From assembly GCF_022606355.1 (NCBI RefSeq), contig NZ_JAHHZQ010000001.1, positions 868,001 to 932,000 on the forward strand: DNA of 64,000 nt, given 5' to 3'. This stretch comes from Leifsonia shinshuensis (GTDB lineage: Bacteria; Actinomycetota; Actinomycetes; Actinomycetales; Microbacteriaceae). Below, piece by piece: positions 49,589 through 59,116 of this stretch (position 1 is the first letter of the stretch; every line of letters starts with the position of its first letter). The notes beneath the pieces were generated by a model. The model was not told the DNA's origin. It searched no databases and was given only the letters and a program-made list of their open reading frames with translations. The position numbers and the translations under genes were made by a program.

Positions 49589-52500
49589 CTACCACTCGAC
49601 CAGTCGGATGAACGCACTCAGCTCGCCCACACCCGCCGGCGTCGTCGGCAGGAACTCGGTGAGCTCTGGAGAGTGGACGAGGTACGCCGCCCACTTCGCA
49701 CGCGAGATCGCCACGTTGAGCCGGTTCTTCGACAGCAGGAACGACATCCCCCGAGGCACGTCGGCCGCGGAGGACGCGGCGAGGCTGACGATGGCGATCG
49801 CCGCCTCCTGCCCCTGGAACTTGTCGACGGTGCCGACGCGCACCTCCGGGAACCCGGCGGAGTCGAGCGCCTCGCGCACCTCGGCCAGCTGCGCGTTGTA
49901 CGGGGTCACGACGATCACGTCGTCCTGTCCGAGCGGGGAGTCGTCGCGATCGGCGGCCGGGTCGGTCCAGGCGCGCCCGACCAGGTCGCGCACGATGGCG
50001 ACCACGGCTTCGGCCTCCTCCGGCGACGCCGTCGCGTTGCCGGAGTGGGTGACGGGCACCGGGTGGAGGCCGGGCTCGACAGCGGAGAGCTCTCGCTCAC
50101 CCGCGGCCGGATGGGCGTGCAGCCGCCCCTCGTACGACAGGACGGATACGGCATGGGCGAGCGACGGGTGCAGCCGGCGGCTCTCGGCGAGGAAGTAGCC
50201 GAACTCTGCGGGAAGCACGTCGTGCCCGGCGCTCACCCAGCCGAGCGCGGAGCCGTCGACCGGTTCGGGATGGCTCCCCTGGCTCACCTGCGGCAGCTGC
50301 TGCGGGTCGCCCAGCAGCAACAGGTTGCGGGCGGCCACACCGACCGCGATGGTCGACGCCAGGGAGAACTGACCGGCTTCGTCGACGACGAGCAGGTCGA
50401 GGCTCTCGCGCGGGACGCGCGCCGGGTTCGCGAAGTCCCAGGCCGTGCCGCCCAGGACGAACCCGCTCGCCTCGCGCTCGGCGGCGAACTCGAGCTGGCC
50501 GTTCCGCCGCAGCGCGGTGAACCGGGGCGACTCGGCGGCACCGCCCGGCACCTTTCCGACGAGCGCGGCATCGAGCCCGGTCGCGACGATGCGGTCGAGC
50601 AGGTTCTCGACGACCGCGTGCGACTGGGCGACGACGCCGACCCGCCAGCCGTGCTCGGCGACCAGGCGTGCGATCACGTGCGCGCCGAGATACGACTTGC
50701 CGGTGCCGGGAGGTCCCTGGACGGCGAGGTACGACGAGTCGAGATCGAGGAGGCTGGCCGTCACGGCTGCGATGCGCCCGCCGCCGTCGTCCGGGCCCTC
50801 CGGCGCGAGGACGCCGGAGCGGGTGCGGGGCGGGGTCCGCCGCAGCAGGTCGACCGTCGCGTTCGTGGGCCAGCTGTCGGACTGCAGCGCGGCCAGCAGG
50901 CCGGTACCCCACTCCCGGATGGCCTCGGCGAGCGGCCGCGTGTTGGGCGGGGCGGCCGGGGTCAGCGCGCTCGGCAGCTGATCGTACGCGGCGACGTCTT
51001 CTGGCAGCGTCTCCCTGACCAGCACCGAGCCGTCGTCGGTGACGTCGACCACGGCGACGGTGCGAACCGTGCGCGCGCCCGGCTGCGCCCGGAGCAGCCG
51101 GAACGGACCCGGGTACTCATAGAGCAGGAACGGACCGGAGTTCTCGCTGACGCGCACCGAGCTGCCCGCTCCCCACTGCCCGGAGAGCAGCAGCTCGCGC
51201 CGCTCGACGCGCTGGCCCTCGTCGAGATACCAGTCGCGGACGACCCGGACGGACTCGACGACCAGCACATCGCGGGTGTCCGCCCACTCCTCCACGGGCT
51301 GGATCAGCCGGGAGAAGTGGCTCTGCCAGAAGCTCTTCTGCTCGCGCCGGTGGTAGTCGATCGCCGCCGCCGCGAGGGCGACCGCCTCGCGGTCGGGAGT
51401 GCGGTGCGGGTCGAGCGGGTCGCCGGCGAAGGCCAGCAGACCGGCTCGGAGCGGGGACGCCTCCGGAGCGACCTCCGGCTCCTCCAGGGGAGCGGCGCCG
51501 ATCGGGACCCCGGCCTCCTCCGCTCTGGCGAGGAGCCAGTCGCGCAGGCGCAGGGTCGAGACGCAGTCGTACCGGTTGTAGTCGCCCAGAGCGTCGAGCA
51601 GCGGCTGCGCCTCGTCGAGGCGGCCGAGTGCGATGAGATCGCGGGCGTTCGCGTACTCGGTGATCGAGTCGGCGCCGTTGGTGACCTCGCTCTGCCGCAG
51701 TTCGGAGCCCATGTACAACGGCTCCAGCTTCTTGATCGAGTATGACCGGGACCCCACCCGCACCGACTTGCGCACCAGCGGGTAGAGATCGACCATGACG
51801 TTGTCGCGGAGCAGGGCGTCGACCTCCTCTTCGCCCACGCCGTGCCGGGCGGCGAGGGACAGCAGGTGGGTCTGCTCGTAGGCGGCGTAGTGGTAGATGT
51901 GCATGCCGGGGAAGTCGGCCCGTCGCTCTCGGACGAACGCCAGGAACTGCTCGAGCGCGACACGCTCCTCCGCGAAGTCGTGCGCCCAGAACGCGGTGAA
52001 CCGGGCGTCCTGGTCGACCAGGCCGAACAGGTAGTCGAGGTTCCAGCGCTCCCCCGCACCTTCGGTGTAGAGCGGGTCGCCCTCGAAGTCGAAGAAGATG
52101 TCGCCGGGATCGGGCTCGGGCAGCACGGCCAGCACCGGGGCGTTGAAGACGCGGATGGGCGGCGGCGACCCCTCGACGGCCTCCAGCTGCAGACGCGCCT
52201 GCTCGCGCAGCCCGGTCAGTGTCCCCTCGGGAACACCGTCGACCGGGCCGGTGGACGCGGCGAGCGCATCGATGGTCGTGATGCCTGCGGCGATCAGGCG
52301 CTCGCGCTGCGTCACGCGCATTCCGGCGACGAGCAGCACATCGCGCGCCGCCTGCACCTCGGCGTCGCACGTGTCGCACCGCCCGCAGACCGTGAAGCGC
52401 GGGTCGCCCCAGGCGACGGGGCCGGTGTCGGCGACGTGCTCGGCGACGATCTCGAGGAGCCGGGCGCGCCGCTTGCGGTAGACGGGCTCGATGTCGGAGA

Positions 52501-53041
52501 GCCGGTGCTCGCTCAGCGAGCCGTCGCCCAGCAGCAGCTCGACGGTGCCGTCGACCTCGACGCCGGTGCGGCGCAGTTGCTCCGCGTACGCGGCGAGCTG
52601 GAGCAGGGCGGTCACCCGTGCGCTCCGGGCGAGCTTGGAGTCTTGCACGCGGTACCGGCCGTCGGGCAGCCGCACCACGAAGTCGGCGAACCCGACGAAC
52701 GAGCCGTCGAAGAATGTGGCCTGGAACACCACCTCGCTGGCGCGTTCGAAGGCACGCGCCGTCTCGGCGACCGCCGCCGCCAGAGAATCGGCCGTCAACG
52801 ACTCCGGTCGCGCGACCTCGGCGACGCCCGCTCCGAACCGCTCACGGTAGCGCTCGAGGATGTGATGCTCGTGCTCGTCGCCCAGACGCGAGGAACGCAC
52901 GTACATGGGATCGTCGACCTCGTCGGTCTTCTCGATCCTCCCCAGCTTGACGTCGAGCGAGCGCAGGAAGGCGAACTCGCACTTCGACGCCTCGGTCAGG
53001 TCGCTGGCGCTGGTGACGATCACTCCGTCGAGTAGGAACAC
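49589..53041 (-). CDS. TM0106-family RecB-like nuclease / SF1 helicase
   Basis: 1150 residues. N-terminal RecB/Cas4-like nuclease region (1 to about 230) with Cys21 and CGRCDTC (Cys219, 222, 225), a four-cysteine Fe-S pattern, and a PD-(D/E)XK-like stretch (FVGFADFVVRLPDGRYRVQDSKL). Residues about 320-510 are a DEDD-type RNase H fold (DIFFDFEGDPL...YNRYDCVSTLRL). The C-terminal half is a Dna2/UPF1-like helicase: GPPGTGKSYLGAHV, VVDEAGQFSLAS, LLGDPQQLPQVSQG, TVDKFQGQEAAI, NRLNVAISRAK. It may process DNA ends or flaps; actual substrates are unknown. GTG at 53041 is six bases after TAGCGT (53048-53053, minus strand). Confidence 0.88.
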   Translation of the reverse strand: MFLLDGVIVTSASDLTEASKCEFAFLRSLDVKLGRIEKTDEVDDPMYVRSSRLGDEHEHHILERYRERFGAGVAEVARPESLTADSLAAAVAETARAFERASEVVFQATFFDGSFVGFADFVVRLPDGRYRVQDSKLARSARVTALLQLAAYAEQLRRTGVEVDGTVELLLGDGSLSEHRLSDIEPVYRKRRARLLEIVAEHVADTGPVAWGDPRFTVCGRCDTCDAEVQAARDVLLVAGMRVTQRERLIAAGITTIDALAASTGPVDGVPEGTLTGLREQARLQLEAVEGSPPPIRVFNAPVLAVLPEPDPGDIFFDFEGDPLYTEGAGERWNLDYLFGLVDQDARFTAFWAHDFAEERVALEQFLAFVRERRADFPGMHIYHYAAYEQTHLLSLAARHGVGEEEVDALLRDNVMVDLYPLVRKSVRVGSRSYSIKKLEPLYMGSELRQSEVTNGADSITEYANARDLIALGRLDEAQPLLDALGDYNRYDCVSTLRLRDWLLARAEEAGVPIGAAPLEEPEVAPEASPLRAGLLAFAGDPLDPHRTPDREAVALAAAAIDYHRREQKSFWQSHFSRLIQPVEEWADTRDVLVVESVRVVRDWYLDEGQRVERRELLLSGQWGAGSSVRVSENSGPFLLYEYPGPFRLLRAQPGARTVRTVAVVDVTDDGSVLVRETLPEDVAAYDQLPSALTPAAPPNTRPLAEAIREWGTGLLAALQSDSWPTNATVDLLRRTPPRTRSGVLAPEGPDDGGGRIAAVTASLLDLDSSYLAVQGPPGTGKSYLGAHVIARLVAEHGWRVGVVAQSHAVVENLLDRIVATGLDAALVGKVPGGAAESPRFTALRRNGQLEFAAEREASGFVLGGTAWDFANPARVPRESLDLLVVDEAGQFSLASTIAVGVAARNLLLLGDPQQLPQVSQGSHPEPVDGSALGWVSAGHDVLPAEFGYFLAESRRLHPSLAHAVSVLSYEGRLHAHPAAGERELSAVEPGLHPVPVTHSGNATASPEEAEAVVAIVRDLVGRAWTDPAADRDDSPLGQDDVIVVTPYNAQLAEVREALDSAGFPEVRVGTVDKFQGQEAAIAIVSLAASSAADVPRGMSFLLSKNRLNVAISRAKWAAYLVHSPELTEFLPTTPAGVGELSAFIRLVEW

Positions 53042-53086
53042 ACCGCAACGCTATCGGCGTCCGCCGACATCCGCCGCGCTCAGCCT

Positions 53087-53650
53087 TCACCCCTTGGCGG
53101 CCGCCTTCATCGCGCGCTTGTGCTCGCGCACGCGGGTGAGCGAGTCGGCGTCGACGATGTCGGCCACCGAGCGGTAGCCTTCCAGCCCGTAGTCGCCCGC
53201 GGCCTCCCGCCAGCCCGGGACGTCCAGACCCTTCTGCTTGCCGAGCAGGGCGAGGAAGATCTTCGCCTTCTGCTCGCCGAAGCCGGGCAGCGCCTTCAGC
53301 CGGCGCAGCACCTCGGCGCCGTCCGGGTCGCCCTGCGTCCAGATCGCTGCGGTGTCGCCGCCCCAGTCGGTCACGATCGCCGACGCCAGCGACTGCAGAC
53401 GTCCGGCCATCGAGCCGGGGAACCGGTGCACGGACGGCGACTGCTTCATCACCTCGACCAGCCGGTCGGGGTCCAGCGAGGCGATGCCGGCCGGGTCGAG
53501 GGAGCCGAGCCGGTCGCGCAGCTTGGCGGGTCCGCTGAATGCGGTCTCCATCGCGATCTGCTGATCGAGCAGCATTCCGACGAGCAGCGCGAACGGGGAC
53601 TGGTCGAGGAGGGCGTCCGTTTCCGCGTCGCCGGTGATCGAGAGGGCCAT
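53087..53650 (-). CDS. HhH-GPD-type base-excision repair protein
   Basis: 187 residues. The helix-hairpin-helix is LKALPGFGEQKAKIFLALLGKQKGLDVPGWREAAGDYG, part of an HhH-GPD glycosylase-like fold starting with SPFALLVGMLLDQQIAMETAF. The canonical Fe-S cysteines of EndoIII are absent. It matches an actinobacterial group described only as HhH-GPD family; the damaged base is unknown. Located between a nuclease-helicase gene and a small membrane gene on the same strand. Confidence 0.87.
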   Translation of the reverse strand: MALSITGDAETDALLDQSPFALLVGMLLDQQIAMETAFSGPAKLRDRLGSLDPAGIASLDPDRLVEVMKQSPSVHRFPGSMAGRLQSLASAIVTDWGGDTAAIWTQGDPDGAEVLRRLKALPGFGEQKAKIFLALLGKQKGLDVPGWREAAGDYGLEGYRSVADIVDADSLTRVREHKRAMKAAAKG

Positions 53651-53671
53651 GTATTCATGCTCCCATCCGCG

Positions 53672-53887
53672 TCACGAGACGAGCAACAGCACACCGGCGA
53701 CGGCCGACAGAGCGGCGAGCAGGAGGGCGACGCCCAGGAGGACCGCGTGCACCACGAGGAAGGGGGTCACCCGTCCTGCGGCGTCTCGTGCGCGGTCGTC
53801 GGCGCGCACCCGCGAGAAGAACCGCGGCCAGGCGACCACGTTGAACAGTGCGTTGAGGAACAGGACGATGGCGGCGAGAACGGTCAT
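53672..53887 (-). CDS. Small membrane protein (SCO4848-like)
   Basis: 71 residues with two transmembrane helices separated by a charged loop (FFSRVRADDRARDAAGRVTPF). Resembles the SCO4848-type membrane proteins of actinomycetes; function unknown. The ATG overlaps the stop of the LysR gene (ATGA), so translation should be coupled to it. Confidence 0.7.
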   Translation of the reverse strand: MTVLAAIVLFLNALFNVVAWPRFFSRVRADDRARDAAGRVTPFLVVHAVLLGVALLLAALSAVAGVLLLVS

Positions 53888-54786
53888 GATGCCTCCAGCG
53901 TAGGCGGAACCGCACGCCCGAACCGCTCGGCGATCAGGCCAACGAGAGCACGCGCCGCCGCGCCCGGCCGCGGATGCGCGATGACGCTGAGGCGCCACTG
54001 GATCGCCGGCGTGAGCGGCCGGGTCACCACGCCGGCCGTGGGGAGGACGGTGAGGGAGGGAAGGGCGGCCACGCCCAGGCCCGCGGCCACGAAGCGCGGG
54101 ATCTCGCCCAGGTCGGACACCTCGGTCGCGACCTGCCTGGTCAGCCCCGCCGCCGTCAGCGCGCGGTCGAGGGTGACACGGTTGCCGAAGCCAGCGCGCG
54201 CGTCCACCCAGCGCTCCGCGGCGAGCGTCTCCAGGGCCACGGGTCCGCCGCCTTCGGCACGTGGATGGCCCTCCGGCAGCACGGCCACGAACGGCGTTTC
54301 CGCGAGCGGCAGCTCGAGCACGCCGGGCACTCTGTCGGGCAGGCCGAGGAACGCGACGTCGACCCGTCCCTGCCGGACGTCGTCGGCGAGACCCGTCGAA
54401 CCGCTGGGTGACGGCCCGAGTCTCAGATCGACGCCCGGGTGCCGCCTCCGGAACTCGCCCATGATGCCGGGGAGGTCGATCGACGCCAGGTTGGTGAAGA
54501 TCCCCACGCGTACGGCGCCACGCAACCCGCCCTCGCCGACCGCGAGGTCGCGGAGCCGCTCGATCGATTGGAGGCCGGTGCGCGCTTCGGCGAGCGCGGC
54601 CTCCCCGATGCCGGTGAGCCGGACCCCGTGGGCGTCGCGCTCGAACAGGCGGGCGCCGAGTTCCCGCTCGAGCGCGGCCACTCCTGCCGAGACCGTGGAC
54701 TGGGCTGCGAACAGCCGAGCCGCGGCCCGGGTGAAGTTCTGCTCCTCGGCGACCGCGACGAAGTACTCCAATTGCCGGGTGTCCAT
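53884..54786 (-). CDS. LysR-family transcriptional regulator
   Basis: 300 residues. N-terminal helix-turn-helix MDTRQLEYFVAVAEEQNFTRAAARLFAAQSTVSAGVAALERELGARLFERD, then a type 2 periplasmic-binding-like effector domain (about 90-295). Divergent from an MFS gene, so it probably controls that transporter; ligand unknown. The ATG is six bases after TACGAT (54793-54798, minus strand). The longer open frame upstream is a shadow of the MFS gene. Confidence 0.9.
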   Translation of the reverse strand: MDTRQLEYFVAVAEEQNFTRAAARLFAAQSTVSAGVAALERELGARLFERDAHGVRLTGIGEAALAEARTGLQSIERLRDLAVGEGGLRGAVRVGIFTNLASIDLPGIMGEFRRRHPGVDLRLGPSPSGSTGLADDVRQGRVDVAFLGLPDRVPGVLELPLAETPFVAVLPEGHPRAEGGGPVALETLAAERWVDARAGFGNRVTLDRALTAAGLTRQVATEVSDLGEIPRFVAAGLGVAALPSLTVLPTAGVVTRPLTPAIQWRLSVIAHPRPGAAARALVGLIAERFGRAVPPTLEAS

Positions 54787-54879
54787 CCGGTCATCGTAGC
54801 GTTGCGATCGGCTATTCCGATTGTCAACATCCGAATCATTCGTTGGACACGATCGCATGCCCGGGTCGATCATCGAGCT

Positions 54880-56109
54880 ATGTCGATCGATGCTCCCGCC
54901 TCCAGCTCCGCCCGCACCCGCCCGACCTGGCGCCTCCGCCACGGCACAGGGTTCTGGGTGATCGCAGCGGCCTTCCTCGCGGTGATGGCGTTCTCGACCA
55001 TCCCGACCCCGCTCTACGCGCTGTATCAGCAGCGCGACGGATTCCCGACCTGGGTGATCACGGTCGTCTTCGCCGCCTACGCCGTCGGCGTGATCGCCAG
55101 CCTGTTCCTGATCGGTCATCTCAGCGACTGGGCGGGCCGGCGCCGGATGGTCCTCGTCGCGATCCTTCTCGAGATCGTCGCCGCGGCCCTGTTCCTGGTC
55201 TGGAACGACGTCAGCGGCCTTCTCGTCGCACGGCTGATCTCCGGCGTCGGAGTCGGCGCGCTCACCGCGAGCGCGACCGCCCATCTGAGCGAGCTGAGGT
55301 CCGTCGCCCGTCCCGACGAGGGGCCGCGGCTGGCCGGGACGGTCTCGACGGTGGTCAACACCGGAGGTCTCGCGCTCGGTCCGCTGATCGGGGGCCTCTT
55401 CGCACAGTTCCTGCCCGCGCCGCTGCTGCTCCCGTACGCCGTCTTCCTGGTCGTGCTCGCCATCGCGGCCGTCTCGGTCGCCCTCGTGCCCGAGACCGTC
55501 GAACGCGCGGAGGAGCGGCCTCCCTACCGTCCGCAGCGAATCTCCCTCCCTGCGGCCTCTCGTGGCGCGTTCTCGGCCGCCGCGATCGCCGCCTTCGCCG
55601 GGTTCGCGGTGTTCGGTCTGTTCACATCGCTGGCACCGAGCGTGCTTTCCGGGACGTTCCACGTCGCGTCGCATCTGGTCGCCGGAGTCGTGCCGTTCTC
55701 GGTGTTCGCGGCCTCCGCCGTCTCGCAGATCGTGTTCGCGCCCGTCCGCACTCGGACGCAGCTGATCGTCGCGATCGCACTCGTGGCGCTGGGACTCGCC
55801 GGTCTGGCCGTCGGCGTGCTCGGCGGCTCGCTCGCCGCGTTCGTCACGGCGGGGGTGGTCGCGGGAGCGGGTGTCGGCCTGCTCTTCCGCGCCGCCATCC
55901 TGGTGGCCGGTTCGCTCGCGGCACCGGAGCGTCGGGGAGAGGTGCTCGCGGCGATCTTCCTCATCGCGTACGTCGGCCTCGCGCTGCCCGTGCTGCTCGT
56001 CGGCGTCGCGCTCATCCTGTGGCCGTTGGTGCCGGTGCTCGTCGGCTTCGTCGCGATCGTGGCGGCGCTGTCCGTCGTCGCCGGCCTCCGGATGCTCCGC
56101 ACCGCCTAA
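54880..56109 (+). CDS. MFS transporter (drug/metabolite efflux type)
   Basis: 409 residues with twelve predicted helices. FWVIAAAFLAVMAFSTIPTPLYALYQQRDGFP starts helix 1, GHLSDWAGRRRMVLVAILLE is motif A, and ARLISGVGVGALTASATAHLSEL follows. The STIPTPLY motif resembles sugar-efflux/drug-export members. Divergent from the LysR gene across about 93 bases; T-N11-A type sites (ATTGTCAACATCCGAAT) are present in the spacer. The ATG at 54880 gives the best N-terminus. Confidence 0.85.
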   Translation: MSIDAPASSSARTRPTWRLRHGTGFWVIAAAFLAVMAFSTIPTPLYALYQQRDGFPTWVITVVFAAYAVGVIASLFLIGHLSDWAGRRRMVLVAILLEIVAAALFLVWNDVSGLLVARLISGVGVGALTASATAHLSELRSVARPDEGPRLAGTVSTVVNTGGLALGPLIGGLFAQFLPAPLLLPYAVFLVVLAIAAVSVALVPETVERAEERPPYRPQRISLPAASRGAFSAAAIAAFAGFAVFGLFTSLAPSVLSGTFHVASHLVAGVVPFSVFAASAVSQIVFAPVRTRTQLIVAIALVALGLAGLAVGVLGGSLAAFVTAGVVAGAGVGLLFRAAILVAGSLAAPERRGEVLAAIFLIAYVGLALPVLLVGVALILWPLVPVLVGFVAIVAALSVVAGLRMLRTA

Positions 56110-56139
56110 GCCACGTGGCCTGAGGGGCGGGGCGCGAGC

Positions 56140-56198
56140 CCGAGGGGCACGTAGGCGCCCCTAAAACGCGCTTTTAGGGGCGCCTACGTGCCCCTCGG
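56140..56198. repeat. Long intergenic hairpin, family member 3
   Basis: Perfect 27-base arms and a five-base loop (CGCGC). Ends CCGAGGGGCACG and CGTGCCCCTCGG, core GCCCCTAAAA / TTTTAGGGGC. It lies between the converging MFS and SseB-like genes. Confidence 0.88.
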
Positions 56199-56214
56199 CA
56201 GCGCCGCACTGCGT

Positions 56215-57093
56215 TCAGGAGGCGGTGGCGAGCTGCACGCGCAGGGAGTCGACGCGTGTCGCGATGGCATCGTCGGCGGCCCAGCGCTGCGCGAGCCGCG
56301 ACAGGATGCCGTTGAGCTCCTCAGCGGTCAGTCCGCTCGCCAGTGTCAGTCGCACGACGAGCTCCTCGGCGGCGAGCCGGCAGTCCGGATCCCCCGCCAG
56401 CAGCTCGATGTCGAGCACGCCCAGCTCAGAGCCGACGGAGGCGCGGAACGCGTCGGCCACCACGGGGTCGCGGTCGCTCGGCAGCCAGGGCCCTCCTTGG
56501 GCGAGCGCCCACACGGCGGGGCGGCGGAGAACGAACTCGGTCTCGGAGGTCGGGTCGAGCACGAGCAGCTCGGTCTCCTCCGACGCCGCGGCGAGCGCGG
56601 CGCGCGGGCCCGCCGCCGGAACCGGCCGCGCGGCGGGGTTCCACGCCTGCATCGCTGTGACCGACGAGAACACCGGCAGCACGCGGCGGCCGTCGGGCGC
56701 GGCGACAGTGACGATCGAAAGCTCCTGCGTCTTGTCGACGGCGAGGCCGGAGTCGCTCGTGCCCTCCTCCCCCAGCTCGGCGATCAGCGGGATCAGCACC
56801 CGCACGCCGCGGACAGCGTCCACCACCGCCTCCGGGCCCACCTCGCCCGCCCGGAACGCGGCGAGCGCGCCGAGCAGTGCGGGAGGCGCGGAGCCGTCGT
56901 CGTCGCCGAAGGGGTTGTCGTCGAACTCGCGGCCCTCCCACGGCTGACCGGCGGAGTCGCCCTGCGACGCGGTGAAGCCCGCCAGCGCTGCGGCGAACCC
57001 GCCCAGCCGCTCCGCGCCGGCCTCGGTCGGCTTCGGTCGCTGATCGGCTCCTCGATCGTCGGCGCCCTCCGGCGGCTCAGTCGCCGGCGACAT
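56215..57093 (-). CDS. SseB-family protein
   Basis: 292 residues. About 60 N-terminal residues are rich in Pro, Gly and acidic residues; the rest carries the SseB-like domain ([17 protein letters not shown]...[33 protein letters not shown]...[21 protein letters not shown]). SseB-domain proteins are common in actinobacteria near the histidine genes, but their role there is unknown. The ATG at 57093 overlaps the end of the hisA gene by 17 bases, and the mRNA is probably shared. Confidence 0.83.
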   Translation of the reverse strand: MSPATEPPEGADDRGADQRPKPTEAGAERLGGFAAALAGFTASQGDSAGQPWEGREFDDNPFGDDDGSAPPALLGALAAFRAGEVGPEAVVDAVRGVRVLIPLIAELGEEGTSDSGLAVDKTQELSIVTVAAPDGRRVLPVFSSVTAMQAWNPAARPVPAAGPRAALAAASEETELLVLDPTSETEFVLRRPAVWALAQGGPWLPSDRDPVVADAFRASVGSELGVLDIELLAGDPDCRLAAEELVVRLTLASGLTAEELNGILSRLAQRWAADDAIATRVDSLRVQLATAS

Positions 57094-57823
57094 CCAGCGC
57101 CTCGGGAAGCGTGAACGCGCCGGAGTAGAGCGCCTTGCCGACGATCGCACCCTCCAGGCCGAGCGGCACCAGCTCGCGCAGCGCCGCGATGTCGTCGAGG
57201 CTGGAGATGCCTCCGGAGGCCACGACCGGGCGCTCGGTGCGCTCCATGACCTCTCGGAGCAGGTCGAGGTTCGGGCCCTTGAGGGTGCCGTCCTTGGTCA
57301 CGTCGGTCACGACGTAGCGTGCGCAGCCGGCCTCCTCGAGACGGCCGAGCACCTCCCACAGGTCGCCGCCGTCGCGCGTCCAGCCGCGCGCCGCGAGCGT
57401 CGTGCCGCGCACGTCCAGGCCGACCGCGATCGCCTCGCCGTACCGACCGATGACGTTGGCCGCCCACTCCGGGTTCTCGAGAGCCGCGGTGCCGAGGTTC
57501 ACGCGGGTGGCGCCGATCTCCAGCGCCTGCTCGAGCGACTCGTCGTCGCGGATGCCGCCGGAGAGCTCGATGCGCACACCCTTGGTCTGTCGGATGACCT
57601 TCTTCAGGAGGTCGCGGTTGCTCCCGCGCCCGAAGGCCGCGTCGAGGTCGACCAGGTGGATCCACTCGGCTCCGGCATCCGCCCACTCGGCAGCCGCGTC
57701 GACGGGGTCGCCGTAGCTGGTCTCGCTGCCGGCCTCGCCCTGGGTCAGGCGCACCGCTTTGCCGTCCGCCACGTCCACGGCAGGCAGCAGGACGAGCTTG
57801 GGCGTGTTCGTGAATTCGCTCAT
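57077..57823 (-). CDS. priA: HisA/PriA isomerase
   Basis: 248 residues, a TIM barrel with the family motifs [56 protein letters not shown] and the phosphate-binding [12 protein letters not shown] and [11 protein letters not shown]. It isomerises ProFAR in histidine synthesis. Actinobacterial PriA often also acts as phosphoribosylanthranilate isomerase for tryptophan; whether this genome lacks trpF cannot be seen here. The ATG at 57823 follows GAGAAAG-like sequence. Confidence 0.9.
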   Translation of the reverse strand: MSEFTNTPKLVLLPAVDVADGKAVRLTQGEAGSETSYGDPVDAAAEWADAGAEWIHLVDLDAAFGRGSNRDLLKKVIRQTKGVRIELSGGIRDDESLEQALEIGATRVNLGTAALENPEWAANVIGRYGEAIAVGLDVRGTTLAARGWTRDGGDLWEVLGRLEEAGCARYVVTDVTKDGTLKGPNLDLLREVMERTERPVVASGGISSLDDIAALRELVPLGLEGAIVGKALYSGAFTLPEALDVAGD

Positions 57824-57884
57824 GTCGATGTCTTTCTCGAGGGGGTCTTCGATCGGGTACGCGCGGCGGACGTGACAGGTCTCG

Positions 57885-58517
57885 CTAGAGCGAGCCGATC
57901 CAGTTGCGGAGCAACCGGAGCCCGGCGCCGCCGGACTTCTCAGGGTGGAACTGGGTCGCGCTGAGCGGGCCGTTCTCGACGGCAGCGACGAACCGCGAGC
58001 CGTGCTCTGCCCAGGTGACGCGCGGCTTCGGGAAGGGGCCGGTGGCCTCCAGGGTCCAGTCCTGTGCCGCATACGAGTGCACGAAGTAGAAGCGCTCGTC
58101 GCGGATCCCGTCGAACAGCACGGAGTCGCCCGGGGCATCGACCGTGTTCCAGCCCATGTGCGGCACCACGTCGGCCCGGATCCGGTCGACCGTGCCCGGC
58201 CATTCGCCGAGCCCCTCGCTCTCGATTCCGTGCTCGACCCCGCGCTCGAACAGCACCTGCATGCCGACGCAGATGCCGAGCACGGGTCGCCCTCCGGCGA
58301 GCCGGCGGTCGATAACCTCGTCGCCGTGCGAGCGGCGCAGCGCGTCCACCACGGCCGCGAAGGCGCCGACCCCCGGGACGAGGAGGCCGTCGGCCTCCTG
58401 CGCCCTGCGGCGGTTGCCGGTGAGCTCCACGTTCGCGCCGGCGGCCTCGAGGGCCTTGACCGCCGAGTGCACGTTGCCCGTGCCGTAGTCGAAGACGACG
58501 ACGTCCGGTGCGCTCAC
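57885..58517 (-). CDS. hisH: Imidazole glycerol phosphate synthase, glutaminase subunit
   Basis: 210 residues. Class I glutamine amidotransferase: [27 protein letters not shown], the nucleophile Cys in [16 protein letters not shown] and the His-Glu pair in [18 protein letters not shown]. It feeds ammonia to HisF, whose gene is not in the window. The GTG or ATG start overlaps the hisB stop by four bases. 61 bases separate it from hisA. Confidence 0.93.
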   Translation of the reverse strand: MSAPDVVVFDYGTGNVHSAVKALEAAGANVELTGNRRRAQEADGLLVPGVGAFAAVVDALRRSHGDEVIDRRLAGGRPVLGICVGMQVLFERGVEHGIESEGLGEWPGTVDRIRADVVPHMGWNTVDAPGDSVLFDGIRDERFYFVHSYAAQDWTLEATGPFPKPRVTWAEHGSRFVAAVENGPLSATQFHPEKSGGAGLRLLRNWIGSL

Positions 58518-59116
58518 AGCGCGCCCTTCGTCGAGGGGATGCCCGACACCAGCGGGTCGAACGCCTTCGCCTGCCGGAACGCGCGCGCGAACGCCTTGAA
58601 CTCGGCCTCCGCGATGTGGTGCGGATCGCGGCCGCCCACGACGGTGACGTGCAGCGTGATGCCCGAGTTGAACGCGATGGCCTCGAACACGTGCCGCACC
58701 ATCGACCCGGTGAAGTGCCCGCCGATCAGGTGGAACTCGAATCCGGCCGGCTCGCCGCCGTGAACCAGGTACGGACGGCCGGAGATGTCGACGACCGCCT
58801 GCACGAGCGCCTCGTCCAGCGGCACAAGGGCGTCGCCGTAACGCGAGATGCCCGACTTGTCGCCGAGCGCCTCCCGGATGGCCTGACCGAGCACGATGCC
58901 CACGTCTTCGACGGTGTGGTGCACGTCGATGTCGGTGTCGCCGCTCGCCCGCACCCGGAGATCGGTGAGGGAGTGCTTCGCGAACGCGGTGAGCAGGTGG
59001 TCGAAGAACGGCACCGACGTGTGGATGTCGGACGCGCCGGTGCCGTCGAGGTCGAGGCTCAGCTCGATGCTCGACTCGCTGGTGGCACGCTGGAGCTGGG
59101 CGGTCCGGTTCGTCAT
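58514..59116 (-). CDS. hisB: Imidazoleglycerol-phosphate dehydratase
   Basis: 200 residues, the monofunctional form without a phosphatase domain. Metal-site motifs: [42 protein letters not shown], and [22 protein letters not shown] overlap with hisC and overlap with hisH indicate one operon. Confidence 0.94.
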   Translation of the reverse strand: MTNRTAQLQRATSESSIELSLDLDGTGASDIHTSVPFFDHLLTAFAKHSLTDLRVRASGDTDIDVHHTVEDVGIVLGQAIREALGDKSGISRYGDALVPLDEALVQAVVDISGRPYLVHGGEPAGFEFHLIGGHFTGSMVRHVFEAIAFNSGITLHVTVVGGRDPHHIAEAEFKAFARAFRQAKAFDPLVSGIPSTKGAL

